A stretch of 43,685 nucleotides of DNA from Nitrospirota bacterium (GTDB taxonomy: Bacteria > Nitrospirota > Thermodesulfovibrionia > Thermodesulfovibrionales > UBA9159), in the NCBI GenBank assembly GCA_023475105.1, contig JAMCWJ010000080.1, positions 1-43,685 on the forward strand. The letters run 5' to 3'. The position numbers and the translations under genes were made by a program. The notes beneath the pieces were generated by a model. That model worked only from the letters and a program-made list of their open reading frames with translations. It was not told the DNA's origin and did not search any database. This document shows, in pieces, positions 23,499-31,375 of the stretch. Positions within the stretch are counted from its first letter, which is position 1; each line of letters starts with the position of its first letter.

Positions 23499-26400
23499 AT
23501 GAAAATGAGCAGGAGAAGTTACGCGGCGGCAGCAATTCTTTGGGGCATCCTGGCGGTCTTCTTTTTTCCGCGCCTCTCGCACGCAGAGACGTGCGCCGAG
23601 ACGATCGGCAAGGCGGTCTCGGTGCAGGGCGACGTCCAGGCACTGAGGCAGGGGGAGACGCAGTGGCGGACGGTCCGCCTGAACGACACCTACTGCCCCG
23701 ATGACACGATCAGGGTGCAGGAGAGGTCCAGGGCCGACATCATGCTCACCAACGACTCGGTCCTCCGCCTCGACCAGAAGACCGCGATCGTTTTTTCGGG
23801 CAAGGAAAAGGAAAAGACGTTTCTCATAAACCTCCAAAAGGGCATCGCCCATTTCTTCAGCCGTTTCCGGAGGAGTCTGAAGGTGACGACCCCTTTTGTG
23901 AACGCCACGGTCGAAGGGACCGAGTTCCTCGTGAAGGTTGAGACCGATCAGACCTTCATGTCAGTGTTTGAGGGCAAGGTCGAATTCACCAACGACAGGG
24001 GCACACTCCTGATCGCGAGCGGTCAGTCCGCGGTCGCCTCGGCAGGACAGATCCCGGCCTTGAAAGTAGTGGCGAAGCCGAGGGACGCCGTACAGTGGAC
24101 GCTCTATTATCTGCCGGTCTTTTCCTATCAGCCCTCTGAAGTTGCGCCCCGTCCCGGAGCAGAGTGGCGCGCAAAGGTCTCCTCTCTCCTCTTCGTCGGA
24201 CGCGTTGATGAGGCAAAGGCAGAGGTAGAGCAGGCCCTGAAGGCAGCGCCGGGAAACAGCGACGCCCTTGCGGTCGCCTCCGTGATCGCCGTTGCACAGA
24301 ACGACAAGGAAAAGGCCTTTGGGCTTGGGATGAAGGCGGTCGAGGCGAATCCCGATTCCGCTGCCGCGCGCATCGCCATTTCCTATGCTCAGCAGGCGCG
24401 TTTCGATTTAGAGGGCGCTTTGGAGAGCCTCAAGGAAGCGGTGAAGAGCGAACCCAACAATGCCCTTGCCTGGGCAAGGCTGTCCGAGCTGTGGCTCTCC
24501 TTCGGCAACCGCAAAGAGGCCCTGGACGCGGCAAAGAAGGCTGCCTCCCTCAGTCCTGAAAGCGCACGAGCCCAGACCGTTCTCGGTTTTGCGCACCTTA
24601 TGGAGGTAGAGACAAAAGAGGCGAAGGAGGCCTTCGAAAAGGCGGTCATGCTTGATCAGGCAGACCCGCTCCCGAGGCTCGGTCTGGGACTCGCAACGAT
24701 AAGGGAAGGCAGACTTGCAGAGGGAAGAAACCAGATCGAGATCGCAGAGACCCTGAACCCGGACAGCTCACTCATCAGGAGTTATCTTGGAAAGGCATAT
24801 TACGAAGAGAAGCGGGATGAAAAAGCGGCTGAGCAGTTTATCAAGGCAGAGGAGTTCGACCCCTTGGACCCGACGCCTCTGTTCTATGACGCGATCAGGA
24901 AGCAGAGCATAAACAGGCCCGTCGAGGCCCTGCACGACCTCCAGAAGGCGATAGAGCTGAACGACAACCGCGAGGTCTACCGCTCGAAGTTCCTTCTGGA
25001 TGAAGACCTCGCGGCCCGGAGCGCGAGCCTTTCCTCCATTTACAGCGACCTCGGTTTCCAGCAGCTCGCCTTCGAAGAGGCGGCTAAGTCGGTTAATACC
25101 GATCCCGGAAATTATTCGGCCCACAGGTTCCTTTCCGATTCCTATGCGGCCCTGCCGCGCCACGAGATCGCGCGGGTGAGCGAGCTGCTCCAGTCGCAAC
25201 TTCTCCAACCGATCAATATCACTCCTGTCAGGCCCCAGTCGGCAGAGAGCAACCTCTTTATCCTGGAAGGCGCGGGGCCTTCGGACCCTTCGTTCAACGA
25301 ATTCAATCCCCTGTTCAACCGAAACAGGATCGCTCTTCAGATGAGCGGGGTGGCAGGCGGTAGCAGCACCTTTGGCGACGAAATGATAGCCTCGGGGGTG
25401 TATGACAAGTTCTCGTTCAGCGCAGGCCAGTTCCATTATCAGACTGAAGGCTTCAGGGCGAACAACGACCAGAAGCAGAACATCTACGATCTTTTTGCAC
25501 AGTACAGCTTCTCTGAAAAGACAAGCATACAGGCCGAGTTCCGATACCGGGATGTCGAGAAAGGATTTTTACGCCTTCTCTTTGATCCGAACGACTTTTA
25601 CCCGGATGAACGCGATAAGGAGCATAACAGGTCAGTGCGGCTCGGTCTGCATCACTCCTTTGCGCCTGGTTCTGATCTGGTGGTTTCCGCGATCTATCGA
25701 AATGCGAACTTTGAGGAGGCGAACGTTTTTGGTCCAGGACTTGATTACGGCACTAAAAGGGACGGATTCACAGGCGAGATTCAGCATCTCTTCAGCACAG
25801 AGATCGTGAGGCTGATCAGCGGTGCCGGACATTTCCAGGACCGGCTGGAGACTTCGTTGTTCGGGGAATCCACAACTACACATCCGAGGCATACAAACAT
25901 TTATGTATATTCTCTTATCAATTATCCGAAGAACGTTACATGGACCATCGGGGGTAGCGGGGATTTTCTAAAGTCGGCGATAGCCGACCAGACAATAGAG
26001 CGTAACCAGTTCAATCCCAAGTTTGGCGTCACCTGGAGCCCCTTCTCCGGTACCGCCCTGAGGGCGGCTGCTTTCAAAACCGTGGCTCGCGGGCTTGTCA
26101 CAGATCAGACTATCGAGCCGACGCAGGTGGCGGGCTTCAATCAGTTCTTTGATGACGCTGAAGGCACTAAGTCATGGCGATACGGCATAGGAATCGACCA
26201 GAAATTTCTTCCGCAATTATACGGCGGCGTGGAGGTTTCGAAAAGGGATTTGGATGTATTCGGACTGCTGCCCGATTTCGAAACGGGCGGAACGCAGCTT
26301 ATCGAAAGACGATGGGAAGAACGGCTGGGACGGGCCTATCTGTACTGGACCCCGCATCCCTGGCTCTCGCTGAGTACGGAATATCAATTCGAGGGCTTCA

Positions 26401-26768
26401 AGAGACCGGAGGACTTTGCCGGAGATAATATCACAAAGCTGAATACTCACCGGGTTCTCCTGGGAGTCGGGTTCTTCCATCCCTCCGGCTTATTCGCCCA
26501 GTTCAAGCCGACCTATATCTCTCAGGACGGCAAGTTTATTCAGGTGCTGGGGCCGGAACCCTGGAATTATAATGTCGTGTCAAAGAGCGATCAGTTTTGG
26601 GTCTTCGATGCGTCTATCGGTTACCGCCTTCCCAAGAGATTGGGCATCTTTTCAATTACAGCAAAGAACCTCTTTAACAAGACTTTCAATTTCCAGGACA
26701 CTGACCCCTATAATCCGACGATTCAGCCGAAGCGGTTGATTCTGGCAAAACTGACATTGGCATTCTAG
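23499..26768 (+). CDS. FecR-TPR-outer membrane beta-barrel fusion protein
   Basis: 1089 residues. A signal peptide ends LSHA at residue 29. A FecR domain (about 40-190) has RLDQKTAIVFSGKEKEKTFL, LKVTTPFVNATVEGTEFLV and VFEGKVEF. About ten TPR-type helical repeats (about 220-560) contain WARLSELWLSFGNRKEALDAA and similar units. From about residue 600 alternating aromatic strands form a TonB-dependent-receptor-like barrel, including GIFSITAKNLFNKTFNFQDTDP and a terminal Phe as for BAM substrates. No plug domain or TonB box is seen. The 3' barrel part is AT-richer than the TPR part. A periplasmic sensing or export-gate role with the upstream cyclase and downstream peptide is inferred. Confidence 0.85.
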   Translation: MKMSRRSYAAAAILWGILAVFFFPRLSHAETCAETIGKAVSVQGDVQALRQGETQWRTVRLNDTYCPDDTIRVQERSRADIMLTNDSVLRLDQKTAIVFSGKEKEKTFLINLQKGIAHFFSRFRRSLKVTTPFVNATVEGTEFLVKVETDQTFMSVFEGKVEFTNDRGTLLIASGQSAVASAGQIPALKVVAKPRDAVQWTLYYLPVFSYQPSEVAPRPGAEWRAKVSSLLFVGRVDEAKAEVEQALKAAPGNSDALAVASVIAVAQNDKEKAFGLGMKAVEANPDSAAARIAISYAQQARFDLEGALESLKEAVKSEPNNALAWARLSELWLSFGNRKEALDAAKKAASLSPESARAQTVLGFAHLMEVETKEAKEAFEKAVMLDQADPLPRLGLGLATIREGRLAEGRNQIEIAETLNPDSSLIRSYLGKAYYEEKRDEKAAEQFIKAEEFDPLDPTPLFYDAIRKQSINRPVEALHDLQKAIELNDNREVYRSKFLLDEDLAARSASLSSIYSDLGFQQLAFEEAAKSVNTDPGNYSAHRFLSDSYAALPRHEIARVSELLQSQLLQPINITPVRPQSAESNLFILEGAGPSDPSFNEFNPLFNRNRIALQMSGVAGGSSTFGDEMIASGVYDKFSFSAGQFHYQTEGFRANNDQKQNIYDLFAQYSFSEKTSIQAEFRYRDVEKGFLRLLFDPNDFYPDERDKEHNRSVRLGLHHSFAPGSDLVVSAIYRNANFEEANVFGPGLDYGTKRDGFTGEIQHLFSTEIVRLISGAGHFQDRLETSLFGESTTTHPRHTNIYVYSLINYPKNVTWTIGGSGDFLKSAIADQTIERNQFNPKFGVTWSPFSGTALRAAAFKTVARGLVTDQTIEPTQVAGFNQFFDDAEGTKSWRYGIGIDQKFLPQLYGGVEVSKRDLDVFGLLPDFETGGTQLIERRWEERLGRAYLYWTPHPWLSLSTEYQFEGFKRPEDFAGDNITKLNTHRVLLGVGFFHPSGLFAQFKPTYISQDGKFIQVLGPEPWNYNVVSKSDQFWVFDASIGYRLPKRLGIFSITAKNLFNKTFNFQDTDPYNPTIQPKRLILAKLTLAF

Positions 26769-26887
26769 TATGGTTCTTGAGTTTCTACGATATTGTGGGA
26801 AGGGAGGTGACGGCAAGATGTTGAGTTAGAAGGGAGAGGCGAATGCATTGAAGCAAGAACAAGAAAAACATTAAAAGGAGGAGTGTA

Positions 26888-27124
26888 ATGAAAGGAGCAA
26901 GGCTTGCAGTATATGTGAATGATAATGGAGAAGTCATAGGGGCGGTGAATGTAGATCCGGACACCGGAGCCATAGGTGATGGCAACATAAAATATGGTCC
27001 GGATGAAATAGCGGCGAACAAGAAATTCCACGGCGGCAAGCACACAACCAGACTTCTGTATACTAATCCCTGCTGCTGGGTATACATGCCTGGCTCTGGA
27101 TGGATATGTCGCCCCTGCGCGTAG
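26888..27124 (+). CDS. Small cysteine-containing peptide gene
   Basis: 78 residues with a very strong ribosome binding site (AAAGGAGGAG, seven bases before the ATG). I recognise no family. The N-terminal ~48 residues are a polar, Asp/Gly-rich segment (VYVNDNGEVIGAVNVDPDTG). A Gly-Gly at 49-50 is followed by a hydrophobic, aromatic 28-residue tail with four cysteines at 62, 63, 74 and 77 (CCWVYMPGSGWICRPC). There is no Sec signal. This layout resembles a leader-GG-core peptide or a small metal/disulfide protein. It lies 119 bases after the barrel gene and before a hairpin terminator, in the cyclase-barrel unit. No maturation enzyme is in the window. Confidence 0.7.
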   Translation: MKGARLAVYVNDNGEVIGAVNVDPDTGAIGDGNIKYGPDEIAANKKFHGGKHTTRLLYTNPCCWVYMPGSGWICRPCA

Positions 27125-27141
27125 ATACGAACACAAGATAC

Positions 27142-27164
27142 AAAATAGGGACAGCGCCTATTTT
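27142..27164 (+). repeat. REP-like palindrome, left copy
   Basis: AAAATAGG-GACAGCG-CCTATTTT: eight-base arms and a seven-base loop. It also lies downstream of the Cys-peptide gene, where the hairpin could aid transcript ending. Confidence 0.75.
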
Positions 27165-27168
27165 ATGT

Positions 27169-27190
27169 GAGCCCGGCGTTAGCCGGGCTC
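27169..27190 (+). terminator. Terminator-like hairpin after the Cys-peptide gene
   Basis: GAGCCCGGC (27169-27177), loop GTTA, GCCGGGCTC (27182-27190): a perfect nine-pair stem. The following sequence is only moderately T-rich (CTTCTGCTCGAGTTTT), so termination is likely but not certain. Confidence 0.65.
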
Positions 27191-27232
27191 CTTCTGCTCG
27201 AGTTTTCTAAGAAGCTAAAAGAGGAGCGCCTG

Positions 27233-27898
27233 TCATCTCTTAACTTTGGGGCGTCCCCACGGCAGGGCTGTTAACCTTCTTCCGAGCAATCCCTCGATTT
27301 TTGCCACAAACGAATCATCACCACACGGTCGGCCCGACTTTGTGTTCTTTCTGATTGCATCGACAATTATTCGGTCTTCTCTTCCCCGGAGATAGGCCGA
27401 CCAGTCTTTGATCCCCTCGGTGAGGTAGCAGTCACCTGAGAGTATCGGGTCAGGAACTCGTCTGACATGGCTGCGTGCGTTTGACCATCTGTAGTCCTCG
27501 GCTTTCTGAACTATTCCGGCCTGTACCGGGTTGTTCAATACATAACGGACACAGGCATACAGATGCTTCTCATCAAGTATGCAGGAAAAGAAACGGCCCT
27601 GCCAGAGATGTCCTCTCGCTCTCCTTTTTTCATTGACGTATTGGGAATAACGCATATGAAGTGTGTTGAGTGTCCTGGCGAGAGAATCGTTTTCAATAGG
27701 GACCGCCACAAAATGCACGTGGTTTCCCATGAGACAATAAGCCCAAATCTTAAGTGAGTACTTGCGGCTATAGGTCTTGAGCCATTCCAGGTAGATAAGG
27801 CGGTCTCGCTCGGATTGGAAGACTGTCTGTCCATAATTGCCGCGTTGGGTCACGTGGTGGGGCTGACCGATGGCAATGGCACGGGAAATTCTCGGCAT
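27233..27898 (-). CDS. REP-associated tyrosine transposase (Y1/IS200-like)
   Basis: 221 residues starting MPRISRAIAIGQPHHVTQRG, the usual RAYT opening. The HUH metal motif is CLMGNHVHFVAVP and the nucleophile tyrosine lies in CVRYVLNNPVQAGIV; the helical region RGHLWQGRFFSCILDE and YRWSNA segments also match. RAYTs are usually single-copy domesticated enzymes that move or maintain REP palindromes. The protein is full length and intact, so it may be active. No Shine-Dalgarno is seen. It lies opposite in strand to the flanking cyclase and kinase operons. Confidence 0.93.
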   Translation of the reverse strand: MPRISRAIAIGQPHHVTQRGNYGQTVFQSERDRLIYLEWLKTYSRKYSLKIWAYCLMGNHVHFVAVPIENDSLARTLNTLHMRYSQYVNEKRRARGHLWQGRFFSCILDEKHLYACVRYVLNNPVQAGIVQKAEDYRWSNARSHVRRVPDPILSGDCYLTEGIKDWSAYLRGREDRIIVDAIRKNTKSGRPCGDDSFVAKIEGLLGRRLTALPWGRPKVKR

Positions 27899-27933
27899 AG
27901 GGCATGATAAGAGAAAAGGAGGAAGAAGTCAAG

Positions 27934-27956
27934 AAAATAGGCGCTGTTCCTATTTT
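27934..27956 (-). repeat. REP-like palindrome, right copy
   Basis: Inverted copy of 27142-27164 with a single mismatch (GGGACAG becomes GGAACAG). It lies 36 bases upstream of the transposase start. Confidence 0.75.
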
Positions 27957-28009
27957 GTTCCCCGGACGGGAAGTTGCAAAAGGTACGGACCGCAGGCTAA
28001 ACTCTAGCT

Positions 28010-29200
28010 ATGGGCGCGGGGGCGAGGAGAGACGCTTCAAAAGACAGGGAGCTCAAACAGCTCAGGGCATTGATGGACATGGCCGCTCTCGTGAATTCGA
28101 CGCTGAACATCCACGCGATCCAAAGACGCTCTGTCGACGCTGCCGCAAAACTCCTCAATTCCGAAACCGCAAGCCTGATCCTCATAGACCAGGAAACAGG
28201 GGAACTGTATTTCGAGGTCGCCCTGAAGAAGGGGGCGAGGCTGAAACAAGTCAGGCTTAGGAAGGGCGAGGGGATCGCGGGGTGGGTCGTGGAGCATGGG
28301 ATCCCCCAGATTATCCACGATATCCGTTCGGACAGGAGGTTCTTCGCGCGAGCCGATCAGGTGAGCGGCTTCAGAACGAAGAACATGGTCTGCGTCCCGG
28401 TGAAGACGAGGGAAAAGATCCTCGGCGTCCTCGAAGCGGTGAACAAGAGGAAGGGAACGTTCAGCCCGGAGGACATGGAACTGCTTGTCGCCTTTTCCCA
28501 TCACGTCGCCCTTGCGATAGACAACGCGCTCCTTTACGAAGACAATATCAGACATCTCGTCATGAGGCTCAGGGAAGAGAAGCAGCATGCCAGGGAAAGG
28601 GAGAGAATTCTGAAAGACCTTCACGACGGGATCGGAGGGATAACCACGAATATCAGCCTCCTTGCCGACCTGGCGCAGGACGCTTCGTCTCTCGAAGAAG
28701 TGAGGAAGACCCTTTCCACGATCTCCGAGCTTTCACGGGAAGGACTTTCCGAGATACGGTGCTTTATGAACAGCATCGATGAGAGCAGGGTAGACTGGCA
28801 TACGCTCATGGCAGACATCAGACATTACGGGAGCACCTGTATCGAGCCGCACGGGATCCGCTTCCGCGTAAGAGAGACAATACGGGACGTGCGGGAGCCG
28901 CCGGTGAGCATTCTCTATTTGAACCTTTTCAGGATATACAAGGAGGCCCTTGCGAATGTCCTGAAACATGCGAAGGCAAAGACCGTAACGGTTGCACTGG
29001 ATGTGCGTCCGGAGAGGCTCTTGCTTGTGGTGAAGGATGACGGCGTCGGTTTGGGTAAGCCCGGAGGAAGTGGAAGGGGCCTGCGGAACATGAAGGCGAG
29101 GGCCTGGGAATTGGGGGGGACGCTGACGGTCTCTTCCCGGAGCGGCACGCAGGTGAGGCTCGAACTTTCCCTGCCGCTCAGGCTGGGTGCGGAGCAATGA
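28010..29200 (+). CDS. GAF-domain sensor histidine kinase (NarX/HisKA_3 type)
   Basis: 396 residues. A GAF domain (about 25-165) includes ASLILIDQETGELYFEVA and GIAGWVVEHGIPQIIHD. A coiled helix leads to the HisKA_3 dimerisation box ILKDLHDGIGG, whose His205 is the phosphorylation site. A HATPase_c domain follows, with the N-box EALANVLKHAKA and glycine motifs DDGVGLG and GRGLRNM. There are no membrane segments, so it senses a cytoplasmic signal or ligand. The start at 28010 lacks a clear ribosome binding site, so the real start is uncertain. The cognate NarL-type regulator begins 13 bases downstream. Confidence 0.92.
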   Translation: MGAGARRDASKDRELKQLRALMDMAALVNSTLNIHAIQRRSVDAAAKLLNSETASLILIDQETGELYFEVALKKGARLKQVRLRKGEGIAGWVVEHGIPQIIHDIRSDRRFFARADQVSGFRTKNMVCVPVKTREKILGVLEAVNKRKGTFSPEDMELLVAFSHHVALAIDNALLYEDNIRHLVMRLREEKQHARERERILKDLHDGIGGITTNISLLADLAQDASSLEEVRKTLSTISELSREGLSEIRCFMNSIDESRVDWHTLMADIRHYGSTCIEPHGIRFRVRETIRDVREPPVSILYLNLFRIYKEALANVLKHAKAKTVTVALDVRPERLLLVVKDDGVGLGKPGGSGRGLRNMKARAWELGGTLTVSSRSGTQVRLELSLPLRLGAEQ

Positions 29201-29213
29201 ACGGAAGGCGGCG

Positions 29214-29837
29214 ATGAAGGTTGTGATCGTCGAGGACAACGGACTGCTCCGGGAGAATCTCAGGCTCCTTCTGGGAGGCGAGCCGGGGATCGAGGTGGCC
29301 GGCGTTTTCGAGTCGGCTGAGGAGGCCCTGCCTGCGATCAGAAAGGCCGCTCCCGACGTCATGCTCGTCGATATCGGTCTGCCGGGCATGTCCGGTGTCG
29401 AATTGACGAAAAGCGTGAAGAGCAGGTTCCCCGGCATCGAGATACTGACCCATACGGTCTTTGAGGACAGGGAGAACGTATTCTCCGCGATAAAGGCAGG
29501 GGCATCGGGTTACATTCTCAAGGGCTCCACGCCGAGGGAGCTGATCGAGGCACTGAATAACGTATACCAGGGCGGTGCTCCGATGAGTCCCAAGATTGCG
29601 CGGAAAGTGATCCAGGAATTTCAGGACGAGAAGGCGAGCGAACCATACCTCCTGAGCATGAGAGAACGGGAGATAGTGAAAGAGATCGAAAAGGGGCTTT
29701 CCTACAAGGAGATTGCGGAGAGGTTCAACATAAGCCGGCATACCGTGCATACTCACATAAAAAAGATCTATGAAAAGCTTCACGCCAAAGACCGGCAGGA
29801 AGCGCTCCTGAAGGCGAGGAAAAAAGGGATCATATAG
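29214..29837 (+). CDS. NarL/FixJ-family response regulator
   Basis: 207 residues from the ATG at 29214, with GGAAGG upstream; an in-frame GTG at 29187 inside the kinase gene is less likely. The receiver has Glu7/Asp8 and the phospho-acceptor Asp53 (MLVDIGLPGMSG), with ILKGST near the switch Lys. The C-terminal LuxR-type HTH reads SMREREIVKEIEKGLSYKEIAERFNISRHTVHTHIKKIYEKLH. It forms a two-component pair with the upstream GAF kinase. Targets are unknown. Confidence 0.95.
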   Translation: MKVVIVEDNGLLRENLRLLLGGEPGIEVAGVFESAEEALPAIRKAAPDVMLVDIGLPGMSGVELTKSVKSRFPGIEILTHTVFEDRENVFSAIKAGASGYILKGSTPRELIEALNNVYQGGAPMSPKIARKVIQEFQDEKASEPYLLSMREREIVKEIEKGLSYKEIAERFNISRHTVHTHIKKIYEKLHAKDRQEALLKARKKGII

Positions 29838-30117
29838 AGCCGTGCGGCTCCGGGCCCATACCCCGAAAATACCCTTCGAAGGTGATTTACTCTGCGACGC
29901 GGCATGCGTATCATTGAATAAAGGGTCATAGGCCGGACACGCATCGAAAGGGTTTTCCGTGTTGTGGTGAGAGAGGGGCGGGAGGACTCCGTGACGCACA
30001 AAGCGGAAGGGGTCTTCCTGAAGCGAATGAAAGCGGGCTTTCATTAAGGAGGGGGAAATGACCTCCTCGTCGGAGCGATGAGGAGGTCATTTCTTCTTTA
30101 GACGGATGTGAGGTATC
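29838..30117 (+). other. Hairpin-rich intergenic region upstream of the CheY-like gene
   Basis: 280 bases with no gene. Three successive perfect hairpins are found near the 3' end: GGAAG/CTTCC (30005-30018), AATGAAAG/CTTTCATT (30026-30045, tetraloop CGGG) and the 13-pair stem at 30056-30092. This could be an operon end plus a structured leader. It does not match a riboswitch that I recognise. Confidence 0.5.
30056..30092 (+). terminator. Strong terminator-like hairpin
   Basis: AAATGACCTCCTC (30056-30068) pairs perfectly with GAGGAGGTCATTT (30080-30092) over 13 bases with an 11-base loop. The TTTCTTCTTT that follows the stem top makes it a plausible rho-independent terminator 25 bases before the ATG at 30118. 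Confidence 0.65.
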
Positions 30118-30480
30118 ATGACGGGAGAAAAGAAAATTCTCGTAGTGGACGATGACGACTTGATAAGGGAACTGATCTGCCACTTCCTTGCCCGGTCCAG
30201 TTTCGAAGCCCACAGCGTAAACGACGGCCCCGAGGCGATCGAGTTCCTCGAAAAGAGACACTTCGACATAATCATTACCGACTATTCGATGCCCCGCATG
30301 GACGGCCTGGAGTTCACCCGGATCGTCCGGGACCGGTACCCCCGCACCGCCGTCATCGGCATGAGCGCTTTCGAGACCGTCGAGCACGATTTCCTGGAAG
30401 CGGGGGCCCATGCCTTTTTTCAGAAGCCCTTCTTCCTCCGCGACATGCTTTCGGTGATCAACAGTGTGCACGTGCCGTGA
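30118..30480 (+). CDS. CheY-like single-domain response regulator
   Basis: 120 residues made of a receiver domain only. Acidic pocket DDDD at 11-14, phospho-acceptor Asp55 (IIITDYSMPRMDG), and conserved Lys103 (FFQKPF). There is no output domain, so it acts by protein-protein contact or as a phosphate sink. GTGAGG precedes the ATG. No kinase is adjacent on the same transcript apart from the GAF kinase operon upstream. The strong hairpin just before it suggests separate or attenuated expression. Confidence 0.9.
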   Translation: MTGEKKILVVDDDDLIRELICHFLARSSFEAHSVNDGPEAIEFLEKRHFDIIITDYSMPRMDGLEFTRIVRDRYPRTAVIGMSAFETVEHDFLEAGAHAFFQKPFFLRDMLSVINSVHVP

Positions 30481-30514
30481 CCTCAGCCCTTTGTCCCTTC
30501 TGTTCCCGCCGGTG

Positions 30515-30544
30515 TTGTAAAAAAGCCTGTAGTTGCCTTAAAAT
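30515..30544 (+). promoter_or_regulatory. Promoter of trpC, possibly giving a leaderless mRNA
   Basis: TTGTAA (30515-30520), 18-base spacer and TAAAAT (30539-30544). Only six bases separate the -10 from the trpC ATG at 30551, and no ribosome binding site is present. Confidence 0.45.
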
Positions 30545-30550
30545 CCATAC

Positions 30551-31330
30551 ATGTCGATCCTTGACGGGATAGTCGAAAAAAAGAGGGAGCGCCTCGGTCA
30601 TCAGAAGAGCAGGGTTCCGCTTCGTGAACTGAAAGCGAGGACCCGGGACAGCGAAAAAACCCGCGACTTCATATCCGCCATCACGAGGGACGGGGGTCGG
30701 ATCAGGCTTATCGCGGAAATAAAACGGGCATCCCCTTCGCGGGGGGTGATAAGGGATAAGTTCGACCCGATTGACGTTGCGCGCATTTACGGGGAAAAGA
30801 AGGTCGACGCCGTCTCAGTCCTCACCGAGGAGGACTTTTTCATGGGGGATTTGGGGTATGTCGCGGCCGTCAAGCGCGCCGTGACCAAACCCGTCATGAG
30901 AAAGGATTTCATTGTCGACGAATATCAGATCTACGAGTCGAGGGTCTGCGGTGCGGACGCGATCCTCCTCATCGCTTCGCTGGTCGACAGGGTCCAGGCG
31001 GAAGAGTATCTGCGTCTCTCGGCTGAGATCGGTCTCTCTGTTTTGTTCGAGGTCCACAGCGCCGATGAACTCGAGAAGGCGCTTCGCGCGAACGCGGAGG
31101 TGATCGGCATCAACAACCGTGACCTTAAGACCTTGAGTGTCGACCTGAACACGACGTTTCGCCTCAGGAAGGAGATCCCAGCGGGCAGGATCGTGGTGAG
31201 CGAAAGCGGAATCAGGACAAGGGACGACAGGATCAAGCTCGAGCGGGCCGGCATAGATGCGATGCTTATCGGCACGTCTTTTATGGAGGCGGAGGATATC
31301 GGGAAGAAGATCGACGAACTCATGAGCTAA
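30551..31330 (+). CDS. trpC: Indole-3-glycerol phosphate synthase
   Basis: 259 residues, the normal length. TIM-barrel motifs include LIAEIKRASPSRGVI (catalytic Lys), VDAVSVLTEEDFF, VMRKDFIVDEYQIYESR, GADAILLIASL, VIGINNRDLKTLSVD and VVSESGIRTRDD. It closes the indole ring in tryptophan synthesis. No Shine-Dalgarno is present (see promoter). trpB2 starts 45 bases downstream, so trpC-trpB2 are probably one transcript. trpE, trpG and trpD are not in the window. Confidence 0.97.
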   Translation: MSILDGIVEKKRERLGHQKSRVPLRELKARTRDSEKTRDFISAITRDGGRIRLIAEIKRASPSRGVIRDKFDPIDVARIYGEKKVDAVSVLTEEDFFMGDLGYVAAVKRAVTKPVMRKDFIVDEYQIYESRVCGADAILLIASLVDRVQAEEYLRLSAEIGLSVLFEVHSADELEKALRANAEVIGINNRDLKTLSVDLNTTFRLRKEIPAGRIVVSESGIRTRDDRIKLERAGIDAMLIGTSFMEAEDIGKKIDELMS

Positions 31331-31375
31331 GTTTTTGGCGTGAGACTTTCATACACTACTAGACTGGAGGAAGAA

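Larger units (their letters stand above)
27142..27956. mobile_element. RAYT transposase flanked by inverted REP-like palindromes
   Basis: Two 23-base near-identical sequences (27142-27164 and, inverted, 27934-27956; one mismatch) flank the transposase gene. Each is itself palindromic with AAAATAGG/CCTATTTT arms around GACAGCG. This is the classic REPtron arrangement, in which a Y1-type transposase sits between REP sequences in inverted orientation. Confidence 0.8.

Noticed and set aside
29960-30055. GEMM-like motif GTGACGCACAAAGCGG
   Set aside because: The paired 5' GGGCAAA element is absent and the match has an insertion.
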